Positions 9,387 to 18,721 are shown, counted from the stretch's first letter. The stretch: 64,000 nt of DNA from JAFEDN01 sp963818985 (GCA_963818985.1 CAWFUJ010000003.1:1-64000); one strand, 5' to 3'. The notes: generated by a model not told the origin, from the letters alone. Numbers and translations are program-made.

Positions 9387-9539
9387 TTATAAAAATAAAA
9401 TAGTTCTGATAAAATAAGTTAAAATTAGAGCAATATTTATTTTTTAGTTTACATAAAAAACAAAAATTGAAAAAATAAAAATCAAAAAAAGCATTTTATA
9501 AAAAAAAATATAATTTTAATTTTATAAAAATAATTATTC

Positions 9540-9568
9540 TTGCATTTAAAAATCTTCTCTGCTACATT
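9540..9568 (+). promoter_or_regulatory. Sigma70-like promoter of the outer-membrane protein gene
   Basis: TTGCAT at 9540-9545, a 17-base spacer and TACATT at 9563-9568 form a plausible -35/-10 pair about 65 bases before the ATG at 9632. The whole 9387-9631 intergenic stretch is extremely AT-rich and otherwise empty. Confidence 0.5.
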
Positions 9569-9631
9569 ATCCTAAAACTGACATAGGTTTGTCGGTGGTA
9601 CTTAACTAAATTTAGCAATAAGGAAATTTTT

Positions 9632-10654
9632 ATGAAGAAAAAAACTATTTTATCTTCTTCTGTTTTTGTCGCGTCATTGTTGACGGCTTCAGCAGTATTT
9701 GCCGGAGGACCTGAGGTTGTTGTAATACCAGATTACTTTTCTGGTTTTTATATCGGCGGTACGGTTGCTGGACATCATGCCTCTTTACATGAAAATTCAA
9801 CTTTAACACAGACAGAGCCTCTCACAAATTCTATCATAGCGACAAGAGGCAGAACTGATAAGCCCTGGGATCCAACGATTTTTGTTGCTCCAGGAACAAT
9901 ACAGAGTGTTTCAGCTAAGGGCAGTTCTTGGGATACATTCGGAGGTGTTGTCGGTGGTATTGGTAAAGTATGGAATCATCGCTGGTATTTAGGTGCTGTG
10001 GGTTTTGGTGAATGGGGCGATCAGTCTGATAAAGCTTCAGTGACTACCAACTCGAATCTTACGGTTGGTGCAATCACTGTAGGTGGTGTGCCTGCAGTTT
10101 TTTCTTCATCAGGAACAGTGACTTCTACCACTAAAACTAGATTAAATAATTTTTATGGAGGAGCTCTTAAATTAGGTTGGTTGCCTTATCCAAGAACAAT
10201 GTTTTATGGTAAAGTTGGTGCAGCATGGACTGACCTCAAAGTTTCAAACACTGTTTCAGGTAGTGCTGTTTCAACCCTTTCACTCCTTAATTCGACCGGG
10301 ACCGCTGTTGTTGGTCAGACAACTGTAATCAACACTCTAAATGGCTCCGGCAGTAACAGTGATACCAAAGTCGGGATTTTTGCAGGCGTTGGTGCTGAAC
10401 AAATTGTTTGGGGCGATAACGTCAGTGTGGGCGTAGAGTGGGATTATGCTAACTTCGGAAGTGTATCTGTAGGTCCATTCGCACTGACTAGAACCATGCA
10501 AACTATTACAGCACCTGAGGTTGGAGTGCCTGGGACGACCTCAGCAGTTACGACAACTCCTTCTATCGTGTCGACCTCTGCTAACGGTCGTGCTAATGTC
10601 AGCAATATATTAGCATCTGTTAACTACTACTTTGATCCAGCTGGTTGGTTTTAA
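9632..10654 (+). CDS. Outer-membrane beta-barrel protein
   Basis: The 340-residue protein starts with a textbook signal peptide (MKKKTILSSSVFVASLLTASAVFA, likely cut before GGPEV). The mature part alternates aromatic and glycine-rich strands such as FYIGGTVAGHHASLHENS, FYGGALKLGWLPYPRTMFYG and NVSVGVEWDYANFGS, and ends with NILASVNYYFDPAGWF. Ser/Thr/Val-rich stretches between strands look like surface loops. This is the 8-10 strand opacity/OmpA-barrel or Legionella-type surface-antigen pattern. A strong ribosome-binding site (AAGGAAA) and a perfect terminator suggest abundant single-gene expression. Ligand and exact family are unknown. Confidence 0.8.
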   Translation: MKKKTILSSSVFVASLLTASAVFAGGPEVVVIPDYFSGFYIGGTVAGHHASLHENSTLTQTEPLTNSIIATRGRTDKPWDPTIFVAPGTIQSVSAKGSSWDTFGGVVGGIGKVWNHRWYLGAVGFGEWGDQSDKASVTTNSNLTVGAITVGGVPAVFSSSGTVTSTTKTRLNNFYGGALKLGWLPYPRTMFYGKVGAAWTDLKVSNTVSGSAVSTLSLLNSTGTAVVGQTTVINTLNGSGSNSDTKVGIFAGVGAEQIVWGDNVSVGVEWDYANFGSVSVGPFALTRTMQTITAPEVGVPGTTSAVTTTPSIVSTSANGRANVSNILASVNYYFDPAGWF

Positions 10655-10671
10655 AGTAAATACTTATAAAC

Positions 10672-10704
10672 AAAAAAAGGAGGAACTAGTTCCTCCTTTT
10701 TTTT
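10672..10704 (+). terminator. Rho-independent terminator after the outer-membrane protein gene
   Basis: AAAGGAGGAACTAGTTCCTCC continues into a T8 run; the stem is perfectly palindromic around GGAACTAGTTCC. The A-run before and the T-run after make it usable for the convergent zapD transcript as well. Confidence 0.93.
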
Positions 10705-10743
10705 ATGAGATAAAATTGAATGTTCTGCTTTTGCAGGGAATTT

Positions 10744-11535
10744 TTAAAATCGGCAGCAGGTGAGTGCGAAGGTAATTTGTTCAGTGACTTGTTTTGCTTT
10801 TTCGCCGGTCAGATAATTGGGTTTAACAAAACGAATTGAAAGTCGATGTTTACCGGCACTAATTTCAGCGTAGATCTTTAAATCAATCGGAATACATACG
10901 CGGATCATATGGCAAGGCAAGGTCTGATCAAGTGTTTGATAATAGAAGCCATTATTAGTGACCACTTGTTGAGTAGAAGTACTTTTTCGGGTGAGTTGTA
11001 ACACTAAATGAGTGAGTTCAGGCAAAGGGTGAAGTTCATTCGCCCATTGACTGAGCATACTTGAGCGAACCTCTAAAGATTGACTTAACCATAATGCGAA
11101 TGTGGGCGAGTGGTGTAAAAAAATTCCTCCAGGCAAAGCAAGCTGAGGACGCAGCTGGTTTAAAAATTCATCAGCTCTTAAATTTTCTCCAAAACGACCT
11201 GGCATTTGATGTAATCGGAGAATTAAATTATCAAGTTGTGCCAAAATTTCGTGAAGACGATTGGTATCCACTTGGGGGAATTGTTCTAGCTGCCCTAAAC
11301 TGGTGGCGAATTGGCTTAAGGTTTGCATCAGTTTAGATTTAATATCGGGACGATCAATCACATCAATAATTCTAAGTAAAGTGATGAGTGACATTTGCGA
11401 GCCACGAGTGGATGGGTTATTCAGATATTCATCAAGTTGAGCGAGCAATTGTTCCAGTCGCAAGCAGATACGTAACTGTTCATTTAATGGATGTTCGAAA
11501 ATAATAGATTTTTCTAATTCTGCTGTTTTTTTCAT
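10744..11535 (-). CDS. zapD: Cell division protein ZapD (YacF/DUF1342)
   Basis: ZapD cross-links FtsZ filaments at the division ring in the cytoplasm. The 263-residue protein shows the family start IIFEHPLNEQLRICLRLE, the helix-rich middle GRFGENLRADEFLNQLRPQLALPGG and the beta-rich C-terminus ending TFALTCCRF, like the CC-containing C-terminus of E. coli ZapD. It lies downstream of queF with a 2-base gap. Normally zapD sits next to coaE; here queF is inserted between them. Confidence 0.92.
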   Translation of the reverse strand: MKKTAELEKSIIFEHPLNEQLRICLRLEQLLAQLDEYLNNPSTRGSQMSLITLLRIIDVIDRPDIKSKLMQTLSQFATSLGQLEQFPQVDTNRLHEILAQLDNLILRLHQMPGRFGENLRADEFLNQLRPQLALPGGIFLHHSPTFALWLSQSLEVRSSMLSQWANELHPLPELTHLVLQLTRKSTSTQQVVTNNGFYYQTLDQTLPCHMIRVCIPIDLKIYAEISAGKHRLSIRFVKPNYLTGEKAKQVTEQITFALTCCRF

Positions 11536-11537
11536 GA

Positions 11538-12377
11538 TTATTGCCTAAAAAAACGGGCGCTATTAACGTCAACTTGGGGATTAGTAGAACGGCAAGGGTT
11601 TGTGTCTATACCGCCACGGCGAGTAAAATGACCAGATACGGTTAATATCTGAGATTGACAATGTCGAAGAATATCTATAAAAATGCGTTCAATACAATGT
11701 TCATTAAATTCATTATGTCCTCTATAGGAAATTAAATATTTTAATAATTGTCCATGATTTATTTGCGGACCCGTATAAGTGATCTGAATACTACCCCAAT
11801 CTGGTTGACCAGTTCCCAAGCAGTTAGACTTAAATATGTCCGTGTATAAACTTTCAGTCACTACATTATTATTTTCGATAGCTAATAAGCCAGGGTTCAC
11901 CAGGTATTCATCAACATGGATATCTAAATAATCTAAACAAATACCATTGGGACGAATGAGCTCGCAAGAATGGATATTATGTAATGGCGCTACTTCCAAC
12001 ATCACCTCTGCTTCTGCACATTGAGATAAATCTTTTGCCAAGATTGTGCTGACCTCGTCGAGGCTAGCAAATTGAGTTTGATGAAAAGAGTTTAAATACA
12101 ACTTAAAAGATTTCGCTTCAAAAATATTTGGCGACGAGCAGGGCAATAGGAACTGGGCAATGGCGGATATTGGCTTGCCCTTAGTATTCAACCAAGAAAA
12201 TTCATAGGCATTCCAAAGATCGTAGCCATAGAATGGGGTGAGTTCGTCAATTTTCAAGGGTTCGCGAAATGGACTTCTAGCGATGGGAAATAATAAATTA
12301 GGTGAATACGTACCACCATAAGTGACTGTTTTGCCGAGCGGCGATTGCCCTATTATTAAGTGTGTATTCATGGGCAA
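11538..12377 (-). CDS. queF: NADPH-dependent 7-cyano-7-deazaguanine reductase QueF
   Basis: QueF reduces preQ0 to preQ1 in queuosine tRNA-modification synthesis. The 279-residue length matches the long (E. coli-type, bimodular) QueF. The catalytic cysteine lies in FKSNCLGTGQPDWGSIQITY and the NADPH/substrate motif in HNEFNEHCIERIF. The C-terminus has the family signature TRRGGIDTNPCRS. It sits between coaE and zapD on the same strand with 2-7 base gaps, so the set is likely cotranscribed. Confidence 0.95.
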   Translation of the reverse strand: MPMNTHLIIGQSPLGKTVTYGGTYSPNLLFPIARSPFREPLKIDELTPFYGYDLWNAYEFSWLNTKGKPISAIAQFLLPCSSPNIFEAKSFKLYLNSFHQTQFASLDEVSTILAKDLSQCAEAEVMLEVAPLHNIHSCELIRPNGICLDYLDIHVDEYLVNPGLLAIENNNVVTESLYTDIFKSNCLGTGQPDWGSIQITYTGPQINHGQLLKYLISYRGHNEFNEHCIERIFIDILRHCQSQILTVSGHFTRRGGIDTNPCRSTNPQVDVNSARFFRQ

Positions 12378-12384
12378 AGTATAT

Positions 12385-12999
12385 TCAGATGGTGGTCATT
12401 TGTAAATACTGCTGGTGGAGCTTATGAACCTGGATTTGCAGGGCAGGTATATCTTGATCGTTATGAATAATATCATCGGCCAATGCTAAGCGTTGAGCTG
12501 AAGAGCTTTGATTGGCGACAATGGCTTCAATCTCTAAAAGAGCTGCTTGATCGCGGTTTGCAGCCCATTGCTTACGTAAATTTTCTGGAGCCTCGACCAC
12601 GCAGACCCGGTCGATAAAATCTATTTCTGGCCATGCTTCTGCTAATAATGGAATAATGATAATGCAATAGGGCGAATTGACTTTTTGAATACGTTCAACG
12701 ATTTGCTGCAAGATGAGAGGATGTAGAGTTTTTTCTAACCAAATTTTTTGTTTCGTATCATTAAAAACTAACTGGCGTAATTGCTTACGATTTAATTGTT
12801 TGTCTTTCGTCAGAATATCTATCCCAAAATGTTTAATAATAAGTTGATATGCCCTTTGCCCAGGTTGGGTGATTTCCTTTGCGATGATATCCGCATCGAT
12901 AATTTCCGTGCCTAGTTTTGCAAACATACCGGCTACGACAGATTTACCGCTACCAATCCCACCTGTCAATCCTACTTTTAAAACCATTTTATTAACCAT
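12385..12999 (-). CDS. coaE: Dephospho-CoA kinase
   Basis: CoaE phosphorylates dephospho-CoA, the last step of CoA synthesis. The P-loop GLTGGIGSGKS is at residues about 9-19, followed by DADIIAKEITQPGQ and the lid region RKQWAANRDQ. The 204-residue length is normal. The longest frame begins MVNKMVLKVG; the second methionine (12987) gives the usual N-terminus. The frame overlaps the 3' end of pilD by 22 bases, matching the conserved pilD-coaE order. Confidence 0.94.
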   Translation of the reverse strand: MVNKMVLKVGLTGGIGSGKSVVAGMFAKLGTEIIDADIIAKEITQPGQRAYQLIIKHFGIDILTKDKQLNRKQLRQLVFNDTKQKIWLEKTLHPLILQQIVERIQKVNSPYCIIIIPLLAEAWPEIDFIDRVCVVEAPENLRKQWAANRDQAALLEIEAIVANQSSSAQRLALADDIIHNDQDIPALQIQVHKLHQQYLQMTTI

Positions 13000-13817
13000 A
13001 ATAAAAAAAAGTTATTAAACATGAGTGTTAACCAACCCGCTAATGCCAGATAGGGACCAAAAGGCAAAGGTTGATCTCGATGAATTTTTTTAAAAGCTAA
13101 TAAAATCAATGTCACCGTTAAGCTAATGAACACTGAAATGATAAGTATGTTAAGTAAAGGAAATACACCCAGCCAAGCGCCCAACATAGCCATCATTTTA
13201 AAATCACCATGACCCATGCCCTGCTTTTTACGAATTAATTTAAAAATATGGGTCACAATCCATAAAAATAAATAGCCGACCACCGCCCCCAACACTGCCA
13301 ATTCTAAGGTGACGAAGGTATTTTTAATATTAACGATCAATCCGATCCATAATAACGATAGGGTAATCGTATCCGGCAAAATTTTATTTCGCCAATCTAT
13401 CATCGCCAGTATTATCAAACCCCAGGTAAAAATGCAGAGAAAGATAGTTTGAAAACTTAATCCAAATTGAAAAAAAATAAAAAGTGTAGTGACTGCGGTG
13501 ATAAGTTCAACCAAGGGATATAACCAGGAGATTTTTTTTTGGCAATAAGCACATCGCCCGCGTAATAAAGCATAACTGAGTAAGGGGATATTATGCCAAA
13601 TTGCCAAACGATGTTTGCAATGTGGGCACTGTGAGCGAGGGATGATCAGATTAAATGTAGGATTAAATGCAGAAGGTTTTGATTCAGGCTCTAATTCAAG
13701 TAATTCTAGGCATTCAGAACGCCATTCTCGCATTAACATGTGTGGATACCGTACGATAACCACATTTAAAAAACTGCCGAAAACTAGCCCGATTAGACCA
13801 ACGAGTATAAAAATCAT
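12978..13817 (-). CDS. pilD: Type IV prepilin peptidase / N-methyltransferase PilD
   Basis: This 279-residue inner-membrane aspartyl protease cleaves prepilin leaders and methylates the new N-terminus. The cytoplasmic zinc motif CPHCKHRL...CAYCQKK is present, as is the catalytic aspartate in GHGDFKMMAMLGAWLG; the other is in MIDWRNKILPDTITL. Multiple hydrophobic helices follow. It would process the pilin encoded at 17973-18407. An MFS gene separates it from pilC, which is unusual. Confidence 0.95.
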   Translation of the reverse strand: MIFILVGLIGLVFGSFLNVVIVRYPHMLMREWRSECLELLELEPESKPSAFNPTFNLIIPRSQCPHCKHRLAIWHNIPLLSYALLRGRCAYCQKKISWLYPLVELITAVTTLFIFFQFGLSFQTIFLCIFTWGLIILAMIDWRNKILPDTITLSLLWIGLIVNIKNTFVTLELAVLGAVVGYLFLWIVTHIFKLIRKKQGMGHGDFKMMAMLGAWLGVFPLLNILIISVFISLTVTLILLAFKKIHRDQPLPFGPYLALAGWLTLMFNNFFLLWLIKWF

Positions 13818-13897
13818 CTGCCCAATTTATCATACCTCAACGTTTATGTCAGCAATCCTCGCTGATTACAGCGAGAATTGCTTCCTGGTTTTTATCC

Positions 13898-13954
13898 TCC
13901 GCTCGGCGGAGCCGATGCTCGGAATGAAGGGGGAGCGCTTCGCGCTGCTCCCCC
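13898..13954. repeat. Paired GC-rich hairpins between pilD and the MFS gene
   Basis: TCCGCTCGGCGGA (13898-13910) and a longer near-perfect stem at 13929-13954 (GGGGGAGCGC with GCGCTGCTCCCCC) stand out in an AT-rich background. Similar GC-rich palindromes occur at 484-525, so this may be a dispersed REP-type element. It could also terminate the MFS transcript. Confidence 0.55.
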
Positions 13955-14008
13955 TTGCGTTCCCCCATGGCGTAGGGAATTTCTACGAAAATTGTTTTTT
14001 TATAATGT

Positions 14009-15208
14009 TTACCGAGAAGTACTTTGTTTATTGACAAAACTAAAGATAAGTATTGAACACAGTCCCCATAAACCGCAGGCAATCCATAAGCCCTTGGAGG
14101 TAAATTGATGCATGACCAAGCCGCCAATCCAAGGCCCTAAAAACATCCCAAGATTAGTACTGGTGCTATAAATTGACATGTAATTTCCTCGATTATTGAT
14201 GGGCGAAATTGAAGCGATATAAGAACTTGAGGTTGGCATGACGATCATTTCTCCCGTGGTCCAGATAACAGTACATAACATGGCTTCCCACGGTGTAGAA
14301 ACTAATAAATAGCCCACAAAGCCTAAAGTTATAAAACAAGACCCGATGACTAAACAGCGACGTGCAGACCAAGATAAAGTTGCGATATTGAGAGGTAATT
14401 CAAAAAAAACGATCATGAGAGTGTTCAAAGAAAACATCAACCCATAAATTTGCAAAGAAAAATGCAGATCTCGGTGAAAAAATATCGATAAAGTTGAGCA
14501 ATGTTGATATAAAACCATAGAAATCGGAATCATGCCCACCGCAATCAGTCTAAGAGTAGTATCGTCTCGTAAGTATTTAAAGCCTAATTCAACTTTTGGT
14601 ATGCTAATCTGCGGGAAATTTTTCCAACTTTTTCGGATCAAGCCAAGTGTTAAGATGAGTCCGCCAAAAATATTAGCCATTCCACCGATAATAAAAATCA
14701 TTGAAAAAGAACGCATAGCCAAATAACCGCCAAACGCAGGGCCAATACTCATGCCTGCATTCACCGCTAACCGATAAATTGAGAAGGTGATTTTATATAA
14801 GCCCAGTCGGGAAAGAGAAGCCAGTAATGTTTGTGACGCTGGACGATAGACACCTAAGGTGAATCCCCAAAAAAAACTCATCAATAAAATACTGAGATAA
14901 TGATGCAAAAATGGAAAACCTAAGAGTATGCCGCCATTAAGGATCAGGGCTATCGACATAACCCGAGCTGGCCCAAACCGATCGGCAAGCGAACCGCCAA
15001 CAATACCACTTAATAGAATTGAGAAAGTGCAAACTGCATAGGCAAACGTTCCTTGAGGCAGACTAAATTTAAAATGAATGGTTAAATATGGAATCAAAAA
15101 AACCAAACCCATGCTGCCAAATTGGTTGATAAAAGTTGAAGAAATAACCACCCAAAAAGAATTTGGCAATTGTTTTATATGAATAAATGTGTGACGAAAG
15201 CTGGTCAT
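14009..15208 (-). CDS. Major facilitator superfamily transporter
   Basis: The 399-residue integral membrane protein has about 12 hydrophobic helices. The cytoplasmic loop 2-3 signature GGSLADRFGPARVM fits the MFS consensus GxxxDRxGRR. YRPASQTLLASL in helix 4-5 and the C-terminal half SYIASISPINNRGNYMSIYS fit drug-efflux-type (DHA1/YdeG-like) members. Substrate cannot be inferred. It interrupts the usual pilC-pilD adjacency and lies 17 bases downstream of pilC. Confidence 0.85.
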   Translation of the reverse strand: MTSFRHTFIHIKQLPNSFWVVISSTFINQFGSMGLVFLIPYLTIHFKFSLPQGTFAYAVCTFSILLSGIVGGSLADRFGPARVMSIALILNGGILLGFPFLHHYLSILLMSFFWGFTLGVYRPASQTLLASLSRLGLYKITFSIYRLAVNAGMSIGPAFGGYLAMRSFSMIFIIGGMANIFGGLILTLGLIRKSWKNFPQISIPKVELGFKYLRDDTTLRLIAVGMIPISMVLYQHCSTLSIFFHRDLHFSLQIYGLMFSLNTLMIVFFELPLNIATLSWSARRCLVIGSCFITLGFVGYLLVSTPWEAMLCTVIWTTGEMIVMPTSSSYIASISPINNRGNYMSIYSTSTNLGMFLGPWIGGLVMHQFTSKGLWIACGLWGLCSILIFSFVNKQSTSR

Positions 15209-15225
15209 ATTTGGAGTATATCATC

Positions 15226-16431
15226 TTAAATTGCTTCGCCCAATCTGAAGACAGGTAAATACATAGCGACGATTAAAGCCGAAGTTATGGCAGCAATCAG
15301 CAGCATGAGAGCGGGTTCAAGCCATTTGCTTGAGTAATCAATGGCTCTATCGAGAGAAATTTGTTGAACTTCAGAAATTTTGTATAGCATCGCCACTATT
15401 TGACCTGAACTTTCGCCAACACTAATCATTTGTACAACACGTTGAGGGAACAATGAATTATTTTGTAGCGCATAGCCAAACGTTTGACCATGGTTAATGT
15501 GTTTAATAATTTCGAGCAAAGCATTTTGAAAAGTTTGATGAGTAATAGTGTTAGCAGCCATTTGCAATGCAGCAAGAAGAGGTAATCCAGCGGCCAATAA
15601 AGTTGCTAAAATTCTCGTCCATTGAGCTAAGAGACTAGTCAGTAATAATTTGCCGATCACTGGAATACGCAATAATTGACGATCGCGCCAAGTACAAAAA
15701 CTTGGCGAATGTTTAATAGATTTCAGATAAACAAACATGATGAGTATTAAAACCATAGGAATTATTAAAAAATGGCTTCGCATTATATTTGAAAAATGGA
15801 TAATCATCTGCGTAAATAATGGCAATTCTGCGCCAAAATTTTTAAATATATTTTCAAACTGCGGCACAATAAATATTAATAATACGCTGGTGATGAGCAT
15901 GGCAACCACCAGAATGGTGAGAGGGTAAAACAAAGTTTTAATAATTTTGGATTTCAGGTTCAAGATCTGTTCTAGATGGTCCGCTAGTTGCGTTAACATT
16001 TGCCCAAGAGTGCCTGATTGTTCTCCTGCTTGAATCAATCCACAAAAAACATGATCAAAGTACTGAGGAAATTTAGCCAAAGTTTGAGAAAATGTGAGAC
16101 CATTTTCAATATGGTTCTTTATGGATACTATTAAATTTTGTAGAGCGGGGTGAGAACTTTCGGTAGAAAGAATCTGCAAGGCTTGCACTAATTCTAGATT
16201 TGAAACACATAAAATTGCAAGTTGGCGAGTAAAATCAGCGATTATTTTGATAGATATTTTAGTTGAAAAAGGTATTCCCCATGCCAGATTTTTTTTGATA
16301 GAAAAAACCACAATTTCTCGATTTTGTAATCTTTCTTTGAGCTGTTTAGAGTTGGTCGCAATTTCTTTGCCATGAACTCGTTGCCCTAAATGATTGATGC
16401 CTTGCCAATGGTATCCTTTATTCATGTTCAA
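15226..16431 (-). CDS. pilC: Type IV pilus inner-membrane platform protein PilC
   Basis: PilC (GspF family) is the inner-membrane platform on which the PilB ATPase acts. The 401-residue protein has two T2SSF domains: the first near GLIQAGEQSGTLGQMLTQLADHLE and the second near MISVGESSGQIVAMLYKISEV, each with the conserved (G)E-SG signature. There are three predicted membrane segments (around ILVVAMLITSVLLIFIVPQF and ALMLLIAAITSALIVAMYLP). The start overlaps the pilB end by 14 bases. Confidence 0.95.
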   Translation of the reverse strand: MNMNKGYHWQGINHLGQRVHGKEIATNSKQLKERLQNREIVVFSIKKNLAWGIPFSTKISIKIIADFTRQLAILCVSNLELVQALQILSTESSHPALQNLIVSIKNHIENGLTFSQTLAKFPQYFDHVFCGLIQAGEQSGTLGQMLTQLADHLEQILNLKSKIIKTLFYPLTILVVAMLITSVLLIFIVPQFENIFKNFGAELPLFTQMIIHFSNIMRSHFLIIPMVLILIMFVYLKSIKHSPSFCTWRDRQLLRIPVIGKLLLTSLLAQWTRILATLLAAGLPLLAALQMAANTITHQTFQNALLEIIKHINHGQTFGYALQNNSLFPQRVVQMISVGESSGQIVAMLYKISEVQQISLDRAIDYSSKWLEPALMLLIAAITSALIVAMYLPVFRLGEAI

Positions 16432-17983
16432 TCACTCGATAAACTTCTGCTGAATTTGTCTCGCCTTGCTGTACTTTCTCCATGGCTGCCTGCCATAAAG
16501 TTTTCATACCTTCTTGTTCAGCCAGCTTGGCAATATCTGCTTGTGCACCGTATTGTAGAATGAGCGAGCTTAAATTTTTAGAAATTGGCATAAGTGAAAA
16601 AACACCCATTCGATTTTGATAACCCCCAAGGCAATAACTACACCCAGGTTTTTCAGCGGATTGGCAATGAAGGCAGCATTTTCGCAACAATCGCTGAGCG
16701 ATAATCAGGCGAATGGAACTGGCAAGATTAAACGGAGCAATACCAATATTAATTAAGCGAATGAGGGTGCTGGCTGCGCAATTGGTATGAAGCGTCGACA
16801 AAACTAGATGGCCCGTTTGAGCGGCGCGAACGGCAATTTCGGCTGTTTCTTTATCACGAATTTCCCCAACCATAATGATATCTGGATCTTGACGCAAAAA
16901 AGCTCGCAACACTTTGGCAAAAGAAAGGCCTGCTTTTTCATGGATATTGACTTGATTGATCCCAGGCAATTGAATTTCCACAGGTTCTTCTACCGTGCAG
17001 ATATTATGAGTTTTGCGGTTTAAATGCTGTAAAGCGGTATAAAGGGTGATTGTTTTGCCGCTGCCTGTTGGACCCGTCACTAAAATTAATCCTTGAGGCT
17101 GTGCCAATGCTGTCAATAAAATCTGTTGATCTGTCTGGTCGAGTCCCAACTCATCCATTTTTAATAATTTTTTATTAGCGTCTAATAAGCGGACTACCAT
17201 TTTTTCGCCAAAAATAGTGGGACAACTGCTCACGCGACAATCGCGCGATTGCCCAGTGATCGTAGTAAAAGTAAAGCGACCATCTTGTGGCAACCGTCTT
17301 TCAGCGATATCGCACTGAGACATCACTTTTAACCGGCAAGTAATGGAGCTGGCCAAATGAAGTGGCGCATGAGTGATTTCATGGAGTAAGCCATCAATGC
17401 GCATACGAACACGATAATTATTTAACAGAGGCTCACAATGGATATCTGAAGCCCCGCGATGAATTGCATCGGTAAGAATTTGTTCGACAAAAGTTACTGC
17501 TGCAGTCTGTGAGCTATTATCGCTTGGTTCTAGAGCGATAGATTGATAATTTTTATTGGAAATAATGCGATTGATAAGCGCGCAAAGTTGATCATAAGGT
17601 ACGATCACGGCTTGAATTTGCAATCCGGTTTGCGATTGTATTTCTTCGAGTAACAATAAATTGTCAGGATCACCAATGGCGACATGTAATAATTGTTTTT
17701 CTTTGCTTAATGGTAAAATATGATTTTTTTGCAGAAATGTTTCTTTGATTATATCGAGTGGTAATTTTTCAATAGTCATTTTATTTAATTCGCGATGAGG
17801 GAGATTAAAGTATTTTGCGCATGCTTGGCTTATATCTAAAGCGCTCAGTGAGGAGTTCAGTAATAAATAATTCAGTAAAGTTTGATTAGTTTTTTTGGAC
17901 TGATCAATGGCATCCAGAAGTAGCGGTTCGGATAACAAATTGCCTAGGAGAAGAACCTGAGCCAAAATATTTTTAGTGTGCAT
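16418..17983 (-). CDS. pilB: Type IV pilus assembly ATPase PilB
   Basis: PilB powers pilus extension. Motifs are present in order: an N-terminal MshEN-like domain, the Asp box region SDIHCEP, Walker A GPTGSGKT, the Walker B region DPDIIMVGEIRDKETAEIA and the His box LSTLHTN. A C-terminal zinc cluster reads CCLHCQ...CSYC. The natural start is the ATG at 17983 (MHTKNILAQ), which lies inside the last codons of pilA; the frame extends further to 18031. Length is about 521 residues, slightly short for PilB but complete in motifs. Confidence 0.95.
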   Translation of the reverse strand: MHTKNILAQVLLLGNLLSEPLLLDAIDQSKKTNQTLLNYLLLNSSLSALDISQACAKYFNLPHRELNKMTIEKLPLDIIKETFLQKNHILPLSKEKQLLHVAIGDPDNLLLLEEIQSQTGLQIQAVIVPYDQLCALINRIISNKNYQSIALEPSDNSSQTAAVTFVEQILTDAIHRGASDIHCEPLLNNYRVRMRIDGLLHEITHAPLHLASSITCRLKVMSQCDIAERRLPQDGRFTFTTITGQSRDCRVSSCPTIFGEKMVVRLLDANKKLLKMDELGLDQTDQQILLTALAQPQGLILVTGPTGSGKTITLYTALQHLNRKTHNICTVEEPVEIQLPGINQVNIHEKAGLSFAKVLRAFLRQDPDIIMVGEIRDKETAEIAVRAAQTGHLVLSTLHTNCAASTLIRLINIGIAPFNLASSIRLIIAQRLLRKCCLHCQSAEKPGCSYCLGGYQNRMGVFSLMPISKNLSSLILQYGAQADIAKLAEQEGMKTLWQAAMEKVQQGETNSAEVYRVIEHE

Positions 17984-18407
17984 AACCGGCCTCCACCCCG
18001 CCGCCGCTGCTTTTCCAATTGAGCACTTCATTGTCGATGATTGGAGTTAGGATATAAGTATCCTGTGCGTTAATGCCGTTTTCGGTATTGGGAACCACGG
18101 TAATCACCCCATGATTACTGACTGAGATTTGATTAATTAATCCGGAACCTTGACCACTGGCAATGCCGACAGGGACCCCGTTCTGCCCTGCTTGACAGTT
18201 TTCAAGATCACCGGATGTTTGGTAACACTCTTCCACGCCTACTTTATAGGGCGCTGCGGCTCCAACTACTTCAGTATAATGTGCGCGTCGTGTATAATTT
18301 TGATACGATGGAATGGCAATAGCGACCAAAATTCCGATGATAGCCACTACGATCATCAATTCGATTAATGTGAAGCCGTCTATGGGTGAAATATTGAGTT
18401 TTTTCAT
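17973..18407 (-). CDS. pilA: Type IV major pilin PilA
   Basis: The prepilin begins MKKLNISPIDG, then the PilD cleavage site G|FTLIELMIVVAIIGILVAIA with the essential glutamate at +5. The globular part contains the disulphide-type pair ECYQTSGDLENCQ. The ATG at 18407 follows GGAACC and gives a 10-residue leader after Met; the frame extends to 18473 without a good start. It is followed by overlapping pilB and pilC. The ~144-residue length is typical. Confidence 0.94.
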   Translation of the reverse strand: MKKLNISPIDGFTLIELMIVVAIIGILVAIAIPSYQNYTRRAHYTEVVGAAAPYKVGVEECYQTSGDLENCQAGQNGVPVGIASGQGSGLINQISVSNHGVITVVPNTENGINAQDTYILTPIIDNEVLNWKSSGGGVEAGYAH

Positions 18408-18423
18408 AACAGGTTCCGCTAAA

Positions 18424-18552
18424 CAGTTGAGCTTTCTGTTGTGATAGGCTACCTTAATCGAATTTCCTGGCAATACCGGGTTTTAGAACCATTGGATAAC
18501 CTGTGAGTAAGTTTAAGCCGATGTAGCTCAGTTGGTAGAGCAACTGATTCGT
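18424..18552 (+). repeat. Left copy of imperfect direct repeat (tRNA-Thr 5' half and upstream flank)
   Basis: The stretch starting CAGTTGAGCTTTCTG and including GTGATAGGCTACCTTAA and CAATACCGGG, ending in the 5' half of tRNA-Thr, matches 33809-33931 with scattered differences. It overlaps the pilA leader on the opposite strand. The two copies bracket the hydrogenase segment. Confidence 0.7.
18517..18552 (+). pseudogene. tRNA-Thr(CGT) remnant, 5' half only
   Basis: GCCGATGTAGCTCAGTTGG continues through the D-arm and the first anticodon-stem strand to the anticodon TTCGT. After that the sequence departs from any tRNA (TTAGCCGCATATCGC); the anticodon 3' strand, T-arm and 3' acceptor are missing. 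An intact tRNA-Thr(CGT) is at 33897. The broken gene marks the left boundary of the accessory segment. Confidence 0.85.
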
Positions 18553-18676
18553 TAGCCGCATATCGCTAGTTTAATTTTTATAAAATATTTTAATAGAATT
18601 ATACACTTAGAATAGAGAGCTTGTCAGAGTGAGGTAGGGTTGGGCGTAGTCTGGGTGTAAACCTGCCAAAAAAATA

Positions 18677-18698
18677 TTTGCTCACGGTCGTGAGCAAA
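18677..18698. repeat. Perfect 10-bp inverted repeat at the left edge of the hydrogenase segment
   Basis: TTTGCTCACG, a GT spacer and CGTGAGCAAA form a perfect dyad, 125 bases from the broken tRNA. It could be a regulator or excisionase site, or a terminator-like stem. The rest of 18553-18721 holds nothing else I can name. Confidence 0.6.
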
Positions 18699-18721
18699 AG
18701 TTTTAAAATTTGAGGCGTGCT

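Noticed and set aside
18517..18560. Functional second tRNA-Thr
   Set aside because: The anticodon stem cannot close and the T-arm and 3' acceptor strand are absent.
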